From Gammaproteobacteria bacterium (GTDB lineage: Bacteria; Pseudomonadota; Gammaproteobacteria; SZUA-229): a stretch of DNA of 13,128 nucleotides. The DNA lies in NCBI GenBank assembly GCA_026197015.1, contig JAPHRB010000080.1, forward strand, positions 1-13,128, read 5' to 3'. Positions 4,921-12,887 of the stretch are shown here, in pieces. The notes beneath the pieces were generated by a model. It searched no databases, was not told the origin of the DNA, and was given only the letters and a program-made list of their open reading frames with translations. The position numbers and the translations under genes were made by a program. Each line of letters begins with the position of its first letter. The first letter of the stretch is position 1.

Positions 4921-7758
4921 GTGTCTGAATTTGTAATTGGTCAACGCTGGATTAGTGACGCTGAATTAATGATGGGACTGGGTACTGTTCTAGCGGTTGA
5001 ACACCGAACAGTAAGTATGATATTTCATTCAACCGGTGAAAGCCGTACTTACGCTAAAGAATCAGCACCGCTCACCCGTATTCGGTTTAATGTTGGTGAT
5101 CAGATTAGTGACATACATAAACGCAGTCTGATTGTTGAAGAAGTGATTGAAAAGAACTCCCTTATTATTTATCAGGTTAAAACAACTGATAATAATTTAG
5201 AATTACTTGAAGAGCGTGACCTGGACACCTCTATCCAGCTAAATAAACCACTAGATCGGTTAATTAGTGGCCAGGTAGATAAAAACAAATGGTTCGACTT
5301 ACGATACCAGACCTGGCAAAACCTGTTAAAAAATTATAATAGCGATGTTAGTGGCCTAACCGGTGCAAGAACAAGTTTAATACCACACCAGCTGTATATA
5401 GCTAATGAAGTTGCCAGTCGTTATGCTCCCCGTGTATTACTCGCTGATGAAGTCGGCCTCGGCAAAACAATAGAAGCCTGTTTAATATTACACCAACAAA
5501 TAAACAGAGGCCGTGCAAACCGGGTTTTGATTATTGTTCCTGATGCACTAATACACCAGTGGTTAGTCGAATTATTACGTCGTTTTAATCTATATTTTAG
5601 TATTTTTGATGAGGAGCGCTGCCTTGCTATCACTGAAAGCAGCAATTTTTCGAATCCATTCAATGCAGAACAACAAATTTTATGTAGCCTTAATTTATTT
5701 ACAGAAAACCCTCAACGATTTGAACAGGTCATTAACACTGAGTGGGATTTATTAATTATAGATGAGGCACACCACTTGTTATGGAGCACTGATCACGTTA
5801 GTGAAGAATATAAACTGGTAGAGAAAATGTCTACTATTACCAAAGGCTTGTTATTATTAACAGCAACACCTGAGCAATTTGGTAAACAAAGTCATTTTGC
5901 AAGATTAAGATTGCTAGACCCTGATCGTTTTAATGATTACGACAGTTTTGTGCAGCAGGAAAATCAGTATCAGATTATTGCAGACCTTATTGAAAAAATT
6001 AGCGCCAATGAAGGATTATCTGATAGTTATATAACTCATCTATTATCTTTTGAAAGTAATATAAATATAGACTCAGCTAAAAGCGGTAATTTATCAGACA
6101 AAGAAAAATCCAGTATCATTCATCATTTACTTGATTGTCATGGTACAGGACGTGTTTTATTTAGAAATACTCGTTCAGCTATAAAAGGCTTCCCGCAAAG
6201 GAAAGTTACCGCCTATTCACTAGACATGCCCGAGCAGTATAAATCACTATCTGAGTCTTCTGTAATTGATAGCTTGCACCCGGAAAGACTCGTATCAAAA
6301 TCAGTAAAGTGGACATTATTTGACCCAAGAGTTAAATGGCTGGTTAATTTATTAAATCAATTTAAAAATGAAAAAATATTGCTAATAACACATTATGCAG
6401 AAACAGCTATTGAACTATCCAATGCGTTAAAAACTCAATTTGGTATTGCTTCCTCTGTTTTCCATGAGCAATTAAGTATCGTAGATCGAGATAAACGAGC
6501 AGCTGATTTTGCCGATTATGAAAGCGGCGTGCAAATATTAATGTGTTCAGAAATTGGTAGTGAAGGTCGCAATTTCCAATTCTCTCATCACCTGGTGTTA
6601 TTTGATTTACCCCTAAACCCTGATTTACTTGAACAACGTATTGGTAGATTAGATCGAATAGGTCAAACTCAAACAATAAACATACATACTCCCTGCTTTA
6701 AGTCGTCAGCACAGGAGCGTTTATATCATTGGTATGATATTGCATTAAATGCTTTTAATAACACCTGCCCGGCTGGCGCAGAAATATTTAGTAAATATAA
6801 AGATGAATTGATAAATATTTTAGATGTGTCTAATTGTGATAATGACATATTTGAAACTTTTATCGAGCGCTGTAAAGAAGATTATAATGAGTTAAATCAG
6901 GCAATGCATGATGGGCGAGATCGATTACTAGAATACAGCTCATGTCGTACAGATATAGCGCGAAAGTTACAATCAAAAATTGAGAATTTTGAACAGAGTT
7001 CGCAATTGAAACCTTATATGAATGATTTATTCGATTGTTATGGGGTTAATATAGAAGAACATAAATTAGGTAGTTACATTATAAGCCCTGCAGAACATAT
7101 GGTTGGTCAATTCCCGGGATTAAGTGAGGACACTATGACTATTACATTTGATAGAAATGTTGCCTTAAGCAACGATGATATGCACTTTTTAAGCTGGGAT
7201 CATCCTATGGTATTAAATGGCATAGATATGTTACTAAGCCATGAAATGGGAAATACATCTGTAAGCAGTATAAAGTCAAATGATTATGAGCCCGGACAAC
7301 TATTAATTCAAGCTGTACATATCTTAAATATAGAGATCCCGGCAGAGCATAAGCTGGATCTTACTGGTGATCAATTACAGGCATTACCAATACTCAGCAC
7401 GCTTACAGAAAGCGGAGAAGACATAAGTTTAGAATTTAGATCATACAAATTTAAATCGGTGGCTAAAAACATTGCCAGGCAAATAGTTCAGCTAAAAGAA
7501 ACTGTGATTAAAGCATCACTATCAAAAATCTCTAATGATATTTCTGATCACGCTACTGAATACCTGCAGTCACACTATTCAACTAATATTTTGATACTTG
7601 AGAATGAAATTGATAGATTAATTACATTAAAGGCAGTTAACCCTCAGGTAAGAGATGAAGAGATCGCATTTTTTAGATCACAACTAGAAGGATTTAAAAT
7701 TGCTATGCAGAATCCAGTCAGTCACCTGGATTCTATTAGATTAATAATTACAACCTGA
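4921..7758 (+). CDS. rapA: RNA polymerase-associated ATPase RapA (HepA), Swi2/Snf2 family
   Basis: A 945-residue protein, slightly shorter than the 968 of E. coli, and collinear with it from the N-terminal FVIGQRWISD to the C-terminal LDSIRLIITT. Seen in order: N-terminal Tudor-like region (about 1-110), SLIPHQ motif, Walker A DEVGLGKT (176-183), Walker B DEAH (281-284), LTATPE (313-318), helicase lobe 2 with SEIGSEGRNFQF, and motif VI QRIGRLDRIGQ (572-582), then the RapA-specific C-terminal domains with FPGLSED and a closing coiled region containing AVNPQVRDEE. RapA binds core RNA polymerase and uses ATP to remodel stalled or post-termination complexes so polymerase can recycle. GTG at 4921 is chosen because the protein then begins as RapA does and a GGGAAG site precedes it. 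No frameshift or missing motif. It converges on sprT with 26 bases between stops. Confidence 0.98.
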   Translation: MSEFVIGQRWISDAELMMGLGTVLAVEHRTVSMIFHSTGESRTYAKESAPLTRIRFNVGDQISDIHKRSLIVEEVIEKNSLIIYQVKTTDNNLELLEERDLDTSIQLNKPLDRLISGQVDKNKWFDLRYQTWQNLLKNYNSDVSGLTGARTSLIPHQLYIANEVASRYAPRVLLADEVGLGKTIEACLILHQQINRGRANRVLIIVPDALIHQWLVELLRRFNLYFSIFDEERCLAITESSNFSNPFNAEQQILCSLNLFTENPQRFEQVINTEWDLLIIDEAHHLLWSTDHVSEEYKLVEKMSTITKGLLLLTATPEQFGKQSHFARLRLLDPDRFNDYDSFVQQENQYQIIADLIEKISANEGLSDSYITHLLSFESNINIDSAKSGNLSDKEKSSIIHHLLDCHGTGRVLFRNTRSAIKGFPQRKVTAYSLDMPEQYKSLSESSVIDSLHPERLVSKSVKWTLFDPRVKWLVNLLNQFKNEKILLITHYAETAIELSNALKTQFGIASSVFHEQLSIVDRDKRAADFADYESGVQILMCSEIGSEGRNFQFSHHLVLFDLPLNPDLLEQRIGRLDRIGQTQTINIHTPCFKSSAQERLYHWYDIALNAFNNTCPAGAEIFSKYKDELINILDVSNCDNDIFETFIERCKEDYNELNQAMHDGRDRLLEYSSCRTDIARKLQSKIENFEQSSQLKPYMNDLFDCYGVNIEEHKLGSYIISPAEHMVGQFPGLSEDTMTITFDRNVALSNDDMHFLSWDHPMVLNGIDMLLSHEMGNTSVSSIKSNDYEPGQLLIQAVHILNIEIPAEHKLDLTGDQLQALPILSTLTESGEDISLEFRSYKFKSVAKNIARQIVQLKETVIKASLSKISNDISDHATEYLQSHYSTNILILENEIDRLITLKAVNPQVRDEEIAFFRSQLEGFKIAMQNPVSHLDSIRLIITT

Positions 7759-7784
7759 AAAACATCTAATAACATAGTGTTTAC

Positions 7785-8300
7785 TTAAGCAATACTTAAT
7801 GACTTAAAACACTTTCGACACTTATAAATCACTTTTTTCTTTTGCACCTTATTATGTCGAGTTGTAGATAATTGATGAATCATACAATCGCAGGTATATT
7901 TAAATTGCTTCTGACGATGCAGCGGTAAATCTGTAACATCGTAGTTACTGGTTACATCCGCTTTAACGCCAAATATAGCCATTACCTGCTGCCACTCTTT
8001 ACCATGTGGTTTAACCTTTTTAATCCCCCAAATTGAATGCACTACGTAATGCGCTACTTCATGAGCAACTGTATTAATTAAAGTATCTTCAAAATATTTT
8101 GAGAAAATTATTTGATTGTAGCGAATACGAATTAACTCTCGGCTAACCACAAACATTCCTGAGGTACGTCCCTTGAGGTCAAAATCTATCTGTATATTAC
8201 TTAAATTTAGCTGAAGCTGTTGGTTTGCCAGCTCAATATAATAAGCCGTCTTCTCTTCAACCTGCTTAATTTGACTTTGATTTAATAAATACTGGTTCAT
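7785..8300 (-). CDS. sprT: SprT family zinc metalloprotease-like protein
   Basis: A 171-residue protein, near the 165 of E. coli SprT. The metalloprotease core has HEVAH (80-84), that is HExxH with catalytic Glu81, and a likely third zinc ligand His99 in the KPHGKEW block (97-103). A C-terminal zinc ribbon carries C137 and C139 in YTCDCMIHQLS, the conserved TTRHNKV (146-152), and C161-x2-C164. SprT is the bacterial counterpart of the SprT domain of eukaryotic SPRTN, which degrades DNA-protein crosslinks, but a proteolytic role for bacterial SprT is not firmly established. It is cytoplasmic, with no signal peptide. It is divergent from the EAL-HDOD gene, 70 bases between starts, and convergent with rapA. 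Confidence 0.93.
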   Translation of the reverse strand: MNQYLLNQSQIKQVEEKTAYYIELANQQLQLNLSNIQIDFDLKGRTSGMFVVSRELIRIRYNQIIFSKYFEDTLINTVAHEVAHYVVHSIWGIKKVKPHGKEWQQVMAIFGVKADVTSNYDVTDLPLHRQKQFKYTCDCMIHQLSTTRHNKVQKKKVIYKCRKCFKSLSIA

Positions 8301-8370
8301 TTATTGTGTTTTTGCATATCGTTAGGTCTTGAGATGGTATATATTTAATAATCATAATAACAGGATAATT

Positions 8371-9579
8371 ATGGATCACCTATTTATAGCTCGTCAACCC
8401 ATATATGACCGAAATAAAGCTGTAATGGGTTATGAGTTACTATACCGCAATAGCTCACAAAATCATGCAAATATTACTGATGCTGATACCGCATCCTGTG
8501 AAACTATTTTAAATACCTTTATGCACATAGGTATAGATAATATTGCTGGCAGTGCCCTCGCCTTTATTAATCTTCCCAGAGAATTCATCGTTAACGATCA
8601 GCTCACCCCCATGTTTAATGAACAGGCTGTATTAGAGATATTAGAAGATATTAAACCTGATGAAGCAGTAATTAACGGAATTAAACGCCTTAAAAATGAA
8701 GGTTATCAAATTGCATTAGATGATTTTGTATTTAAAGATGAATACAAACCCTTTGTAGAGCTAGCCGATTATATAAAATTTGACTTACACGTTCTTTCGA
8801 GACGCGAAGTTATACAACAACTTGAAAAAAGCCAGAAATATAATGTCAAATTAATTGCTGAAAAAATTGAATGTCATGAGTTATACCAGTTTTGTTATGA
8901 GTTAGGTTTTGATTTTTTTCAAGGTTATTTCTTTTGTTATCCGGAAATGCTAAAAAAGAAGTCATTACCCAGTAATAAACTGGTAATCTTAAATTTAATC
9001 AAGAAACTGCAGAATCCTCAAATTGAGTCAAATGAATTAGAACAAATATTAGTACAGGATATTACACTTACATACAAGTTATTAAGATATATTAATAGCG
9101 CTTCATTTGGATTGAGGCGTGAAATTGACTCTATAAAAGATGCTATCGTTATAGTAGGCATAAACAACCTGAAAAACTGGGTATCATTAATTATGATGTC
9201 TAAAATCATTGAGACCAAACCAACTGAACTCATTATTACTGGCATGATACGAGGTAAAATGTGTGAGTTACTTGCACAAAAACATCATCCTGAAGTATCA
9301 CACCAAATGTTCATTATTGGTCTGTTTTCAGTTTTAGACGCTTTAATGGATCAGCCGTTAATCGAATTACTTGATACCGTAATATTAAGCACTGATATTA
9401 AGTTAGCCCTTCTGGATTTTGCAGGTAATCAAGGCAAAATATATAAATATGTTTTACAGTATGAAAAGAGCAACTGGGAAGAATTAAATGAAGCAGATAT
9501 TAATGCTAATGAGTTTATTCAAGCATATTTAACATCCGTAAACTGGGCTGACCAGAGTATGCAGGTATTACTTGATTAA
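8371..9579 (+). CDS. EAL-HDOD signalling protein (YuxH/CdgJ type)
   Basis: A 402-residue cytoplasmic protein with an N-terminal EAL domain (about 1-195) and a C-terminal HDOD domain (about 200-380). EAL residues seen: E22 in YELLYR (EAL read as ELL), N67 in FINLP, E89, D117-D118 in ALDDF, K136 in IKFD, E164/E167 in IAEKIE and Q184 in FFQGYFF. The usual DDFGTG loop-6 string is replaced by DDFVFKDE, as is common in YuxH relatives. Most metal and catalytic positions are therefore kept, but dimerisation-linked loop 6 is altered, so cyclic-di-GMP hydrolysis is uncertain and a binding or scaffold role is possible. HDOD shows LTYKLLRYINSASFGL (233-248), then IVGINNLKNW. Such proteins influence motility and biofilm in Vibrio. 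The ATG at 8371 has an AGGA site 5 bases upstream; an in-frame TTG at 8329 would add residues outside the family. Confidence 0.94.
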   Translation: MDHLFIARQPIYDRNKAVMGYELLYRNSSQNHANITDADTASCETILNTFMHIGIDNIAGSALAFINLPREFIVNDQLTPMFNEQAVLEILEDIKPDEAVINGIKRLKNEGYQIALDDFVFKDEYKPFVELADYIKFDLHVLSRREVIQQLEKSQKYNVKLIAEKIECHELYQFCYELGFDFFQGYFFCYPEMLKKKSLPSNKLVILNLIKKLQNPQIESNELEQILVQDITLTYKLLRYINSASFGLRREIDSIKDAIVIVGINNLKNWVSLIMMSKIIETKPTELIITGMIRGKMCELLAQKHHPEVSHQMFIIGLFSVLDALMDQPLIELLDTVILSTDIKLALLDFAGNQGKIYKYVLQYEKSNWEELNEADINANEFIQAYLTSVNWADQSMQVLLD

Positions 9580-9585
9580 TACAGA

Positions 9586-9622
9586 AACTAAGCCTGGTCA
9601 ATTTTAAACAACAGGCTTAGTT
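9586..9622. terminator. Inverted repeat between convergent EAL-HDOD and CopD-like genes
   Basis: An 11-bp perfect stem, AACTAAGCCTG (9586-9596) with CAGGCTTAGTT (9612-9622), encloses a 15-base loop. It begins 6 bases past the EAL-HDOD stop and sits 24 bases past the stop of the opposing gene. Neither direction has a long T-run, so termination may be weak, but the position between two convergent genes fits a shared terminator. Confidence 0.6.
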
Positions 9623-9646
9623 CATATAGAAGATATTAACCAATAG

Positions 9647-10111
9647 TTAATATACAAAAAAACGCCCTCCACTTGCGACAATAATGACCAGCATTCCCAG
9701 TATCGTATTAATAGCAACAAGCATACGAATCTGAGCGAGTGCATTCCCGCCATCAGGCCATCTTTGTTCCGCAACTGCTGATTTAAGGCGTTTAAAAGGC
9801 ACAAAAAACACATGCATGTATATTAGTATCATTAGAATACCTAAAGCGTTCATTATATGAACATATAATGGTGCATTGGCAATACTATCCCAACGACTAA
9901 ATATCATTAGATAACCGGTTAATGGCAGCAAAATAACTGAAGCCCATACATAGGGGAAGAATTTAGAGAAAACGCCTGACCAGAGCGTAAGTCTTGCTGG
10001 AGGTTCAAGTGATTCTGCAGCAGCTGGACGTAAAAAACTATATGCGAAAAACATACCCCCTACCCAGACAACAACAGCAATAACATGCAGTAAACTATAA
10101 ATACTTAGCAT
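9647..10111 (-). CDS. CopD-family four-helix membrane protein
   Basis: A 154-residue integral inner-membrane protein with four predicted helices (about 5-25, 54-72, 84-106 and 130-148). LLHVIAVVVWVGGMFFAY (7-24) is the hallmark opening of the small stand-alone CopD/CopD-like proteins, followed by R28P29 and FPYVWASVILLPLTGY (52-67). Histidines H9, H85 and H100 lie in or next to membrane helices and could bind haem or metal, as proposed for related four-helix families such as HemJ. CopD is linked to copper uptake in Pseudomonas, but this short form has no established role and no other copper gene adjoins it. The start has only a weak ribosome site. It lies 73 bases downstream of the DUF3301 gene on the same strand, perhaps cotranscribed. 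Confidence 0.8.
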   Translation of the reverse strand: MLSIYSLLHVIAVVVWVGGMFFAYSFLRPAAAESLEPPARLTLWSGVFSKFFPYVWASVILLPLTGYLMIFSRWDSIANAPLYVHIMNALGILMILIYMHVFFVPFKRLKSAVAEQRWPDGGNALAQIRMLVAINTILGMLVIIVASGGRFFVY

Positions 10112-10184
10112 AATTCTAATCTTTTAAATTTATTTATATTAGTGTCAATAATACACCGAATTAAAATAACAATAACAACATTTT

Positions 10185-10520
10185 TCAATATATATTGTTA
10201 TCTGTATCACTCAAACGATAGACATCCATATGCGAGTCTTGTAAAGAATGACCTGCTAATGTTAAATTACCACTATAGCGATGATATTCACTATTCGTAA
10301 ATTCGAATTTATATTTACGTAGTAACTTTATCTGACCATGCTGATTTTTACCAAAACGCATTGATGACATATGTACAGTTTCATCCAGAAACTGCACATT
10401 GTTTTTCTGGCATAATTTAGCACCTATTTTTCTGGCCGTTTCATTAATTTTCATTGAATCAAGCCAGAACCAGATAAGCAGAGACAGGGCCATGATAATC
10501 AATAAATCAGTTATGTTCAT
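10185..10520 (-). CDS. DUF3301 domain protein, single N-terminal membrane helix
   Basis: A 111-residue protein with one hydrophobic helix (about 3-20, ending IWFWLDSM), then a soluble domain. QFLDETVHMSSMRFGKNQHGQ (43-63) and LLRKYKFEFT (66-75) followed by a G-rich strand (SGNLTLAG) match the DUF3301 family of gammaproteobacteria, whose function is unknown. With the helix as an uncleaved anchor, the rest is probably cytoplasmic. The start has a poor ribosome site (AGG about 10 bases upstream). It begins only 15 bp from the divergent NTAQ1 homologue, so promoters of the two genes must overlap the opposite coding sequence or be shared. Confidence 0.8.
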   Translation of the reverse strand: MNITDLLIIMALSLLIWFWLDSMKINETARKIGAKLCQKNNVQFLDETVHMSSMRFGKNQHGQIKLLRKYKFEFTNSEYHRYSGNLTLAGHSLQDSHMDVYRLSDTDNNIY

Positions 10521-10535
10521 TGTAAATAAACCTAT

Positions 10536-11096
10536 ATGATAAACTTCGACATAAAGAACTATCTATACACTCCTCTATTCTGTGAGGAAAATATATGGAA
10601 ACTGAGTGAAGCATTGTATCTGAATAAGAGCGCAAACCCCATGCATGTTTTGTTCATAATCAACAGATCAGGCAGTATTGCACTATTTAATCAAAAACGC
10701 TCAATAAACCATCAAGCCGTAGTTTGGGACTATCATGTAATTTTAACCGCAAAGATAGAGAACTCAATCGTTGTATATGATTTTGATAGTAAATGTGATT
10801 TTCCAGTAACCATGAATGAGTATTTTAATAAAACCTTCCCTGCTAATGTCAATTTAGCTGATTCATATAAACCAATGATTAAAGTAATAAAAGCAGAGAA
10901 TTATCTACGACATTTTTATTCTGATCGGCATCATATGAAAGGCTTAATTAAAAGCCATGAATTTCCTGATTATGAAATAATAACACCCGAGCAAAATATT
11001 GAAAAATTATTACTGGACAACTGCATAAATATCGACAAGCTAAAGTATGACGCCATTATAATAAAACCCGAGGATTATATTACTTTAATAAATTAA
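10536..11096 (+). CDS. Protein N-terminal glutamine amidohydrolase homologue (NTAQ1 family)
   Basis: A 186-residue soluble protein matching the eukaryotic NTAQ1 family along its length. Seen: YTPLFCEENIWKL (11-23), AVVWDYHVIL (61-70), VVYDFDS (79-85) and FYSDRHHMKG (127-136). The human triad Cys28-His81-Asp97 corresponds to C16, H67 and D82; the spacing His to Asp is 15 here and 16 in human. In eukaryotes the enzyme deamidates N-terminal Gln to Glu, the first step of one branch of the Arg/N-degron pathway. Inference: here the product would be a substrate for a bacterial Glu/Asp leucyltransferase (Bpt) and ClpS-ClpAP. No signal peptide or membrane segment. ATG 10536 must be the start: an in-frame stop lies 6 bases upstream, and the next Met (36) falls after C16. 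There is no recognisable ribosome site. The stop abuts the stop of the opposing gene with no spacer. A related cysteine amidase with another substrate is the main alternative. Confidence 0.87.
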   Translation: MINFDIKNYLYTPLFCEENIWKLSEALYLNKSANPMHVLFIINRSGSIALFNQKRSINHQAVVWDYHVILTAKIENSIVVYDFDSKCDFPVTMNEYFNKTFPANVNLADSYKPMIKVIKAENYLRHFYSDRHHMKGLIKSHEFPDYEIITPEQNIEKLLLDNCINIDKLKYDAIIIKPEDYITLIN

Positions 11097-12062
11097 CTAA
11101 GCTGTAAAATGATTAATTATATCTTTAACTGGCATTATTGAATCTATGGTTTCAACACTTTTACCTGCCTGCCAGTAATCCACATCACCAGTTTGATCTA
11201 ATAGAGCATGTTTTAGTGACCTTAAAGATTTTAAAGCTAGAACAGTACGCATAAAGTGCTTGAACTTCTCGTGATTTAACATCCAGTTTTCCAGTAAGTT
11301 TGGTTTTAAGCCTTGCCGTTGGATGTATGGTGTATTAATAACTGAAACAGGCACACCGGTAATTCTTTCACTTAACACAATATCAGATGCTTTAGATTTA
11401 ATTATTGCCTGCTTGTAACTTATATGCGCACTACACTCCTCTGATGCGATGAATCGAGTCCCCATTTGAACAGCTTGATAACCAAGCTTAAGTGCATGAC
11501 GATAGGCATCGGCATTACCAATACCCCCCGCACAAACGACAGGTAGTTCAAATGATTGTAGCTGTAAATATAAATCATTATCTAAATAATTACCTGCATG
11601 TCCACCTGCTTTGTTATTTACAGCTATTAACCCATCCACGCCAACATCTGCTGCCTTATGCGCCCATTTGGCCTCTGTAACATCATGATATACATAAGCA
11701 CCTGCTTGATGTGCAGCTTCTACCACCCAGTCGGGTTTACCTAAGGAAGTAATAAAGAATTTAATATCCATCTCAAGCGCTTTATCTAACCATACCTGCA
11801 TTCGTTGATGATATTTTTTTGAGCCTTTTTCAATTAATAAATTCATACCAACAGGTTTATCTGTCAGCGATTTAATATACTTGATACCGGATTCGAAATC
11901 ATAACCATGAACATAAGTTAACGATATGGGTTGTATAATACCAATACCACCCGCATTAGAAACTGCAGCGACAAGCTGCGGATTGCTGCAGGGATACATG
12001 GGTCCACAAATTATGGGGTGTTCTATTCCTGTCTGTTTTAGAAATAAATTACTATCTGACAT
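11097..12062 (-). CDS. Nitronate monooxygenase / FabK-type FMN flavoprotein
   Basis: A 321-residue TIM-barrel flavoprotein of the 2-nitropropane dioxygenase family. Seen: IEHPIICGPM (13-22) with the first FMN-loop, SNAGGIGII (35-43), KPVGMNL (69-75), AGGHAG (152-157) with His155 at the catalytic-base position of nitronate monooxygenases, PVVCAGGIGNADA (174-186) and VQMGTRFIASEEC (198-210) for the FMN phosphate. The family includes nitronate monooxygenases, which detoxify alkyl nitronates, and the enoyl-ACP reductase FabK; I cannot separate these by eye. A ribosome site AGGA precedes the ATG by 7 to 8 bases. It starts 2 bases after the stop of the upstream DUF4442 hotdog gene, so the two form an operon, and that partner makes an acyl-thioester substrate worth considering. 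Confidence 0.88.
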   Translation of the reverse strand: MSDSNLFLKQTGIEHPIICGPMYPCSNPQLVAAVSNAGGIGIIQPISLTYVHGYDFESGIKYIKSLTDKPVGMNLLIEKGSKKYHQRMQVWLDKALEMDIKFFITSLGKPDWVVEAAHQAGAYVYHDVTEAKWAHKAADVGVDGLIAVNNKAGGHAGNYLDNDLYLQLQSFELPVVCAGGIGNADAYRHALKLGYQAVQMGTRFIASEECSAHISYKQAIIKSKASDIVLSERITGVPVSVINTPYIQRQGLKPNLLENWMLNHEKFKHFMRTVLALKSLRSLKHALLDQTGDVDYWQAGKSVETIDSIMPVKDIINHFTA

Positions 12063-12064
12063 TT

Positions 12065-12541
12065 TTAATCCTTTTTAAAGCCGAGTTTCCATACTACCTT
12101 TATCCTCGCGACTTCGTCCTCATCAATATCTTTAATAATTGCCACCACGGTATGTTCCAGTTGATCATCAAATGCTGGTAATTTTGTCGTACATTCTGCA
12201 GTTAAGGTACCACGGGCTTTTTTAATGAAATTAATTTTGATCTCAATGGGAATACCTCGCATATTTTGTTTGAATAAAGATATTAATGCGAGACCACTGG
12301 TAAACTCTCCCAGATTGGTTAATGCGATGGCATGAATAGAATTAAGGTGATTACGAATAGCCCTGCGATCCTTAAGTTCAATTCGGGCATAACCTGTATT
12401 CAAATCAACTACAGTTGCCTTTAATGAGCCTGTGTATGGATTTACAAAAGGAATTAGAATATTAAAGACCCATCGGCCAATTACATTGTGCCCTAATTTT
12501 TGCCAATAACCATATATATCAGTAATTTGCATGAATTTCAC
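12065..12541 (-). CDS. DUF4442 hotdog-fold protein, thioesterase-like
   Basis: A 158-residue protein. GRWVFNILIPFVNPYTGSL (22-40), then LNTGYARIELKDRRAIRN (47-64) and RNHLNSIHAIALTNLGE (63-79), are the signature of DUF4442, a hotdog family related to PaaI and YiiD C-terminal domains. H70 and E79 occupy positions like the active-site residues of acyl-CoA thioesterases. Function in this subfamily is not established; hydrolysis of acyl-CoA or acyl-ACP is an inference from fold. No signal peptide. It is the first gene of a two-gene unit with the flavoprotein, 2 bases apart, and divergent from the DUF3820 gene with 78 bases between starts. Confidence 0.85.
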   Translation of the reverse strand: MKFMQITDIYGYWQKLGHNVIGRWVFNILIPFVNPYTGSLKATVVDLNTGYARIELKDRRAIRNHLNSIHAIALTNLGEFTSGLALISLFKQNMRGIPIEIKINFIKKARGTLTAECTTKLPAFDDQLEHTVVAIIKDIDEDEVARIKVVWKLGFKKD

Positions 12542-12584
12542 TTAGTGTTGTCGTTTTCAGAGAAAGCTATAGATATTATAGTGT

Positions 12585-12590
12585 TATAAT
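12585..12590 (+). promoter_or_regulatory. Candidate -10 element for the DUF3820-rluA unit
   Basis: A TATAAT lies 30 bases before the ATG at 12620, with no clear -35 hexamer at 16 to 18 bp. A second TATAAT at 12608-12613 is too close to the start to serve a normally translated message. No ribosome site is visible before the ATG. Confidence 0.35.
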
Positions 12591-12619
12591 GAACAGACTT
12601 TTGAATTTATAATATATAT

Positions 12620-12886
12620 ATGACGAACAAAGAAATAAGCTCGATCGATAAAACATTAGCCCACGCAGATATTCTTCTATTAGCAACCTATAGAATGCCA
12701 TTTGGCAAACATGCAGGTCAGCTGCTTATCGATTTACCTGAGCCATATGTGGTGTGGTTTCATAATAAAGGGTTTCCTAATGGCGAACTAGGTCGAATGT
12801 TAGGTATAACTTATGAAATAAAAGTTAATGGCCTGGAAACACTTTTTAAACCATTAATGAAGCCTGCCAGCAACATAAAAAAATAA
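12620..12886 (+). CDS. DUF3820 family protein
   Basis: An 88-residue protein whose core, MPFGKHAGQLLIDLPEPYV (26-44) then WFHNKGFPNGELGRML (46-61) and YEIKVNGLETLF (65-76), is the signature of DUF3820 (PF12843). A Pseudomonas member has been described as a putative quorum-sensing-regulated virulence factor, but no activity is established. It is cytoplasmic, with no signal peptide or membrane segment. The ATG lacks a Shine-Dalgarno match; the upstream sequence is a run of TA repeats. The RluA-family gene begins 1 base after its stop, so the two are cotranscribed. Confidence 0.87.
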   Translation: MTNKEISSIDKTLAHADILLLATYRMPFGKHAGQLLIDLPEPYVVWFHNKGFPNGELGRMLGITYEIKVNGLETLFKPLMKPASNIKK

Positions 12887-12887
12887 T

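Noticed and set aside
6407..6676. An 89-codon minus-strand frame within rapA
   Set aside because: It lies antisense to conserved helicase motifs of RapA and resembles no known protein.
8329..8370. An earlier TTG start for the EAL-HDOD protein
   Set aside because: The added residues do not belong to the family and the ATG at 8371 has an AGGA site at good spacing.
9622..9813. A 63-codon minus-strand frame overlapping the CopD-like gene in another frame
   Set aside because: The CopD-like frame has clear family motifs and membrane helices; this one is its frame-shifted shadow.
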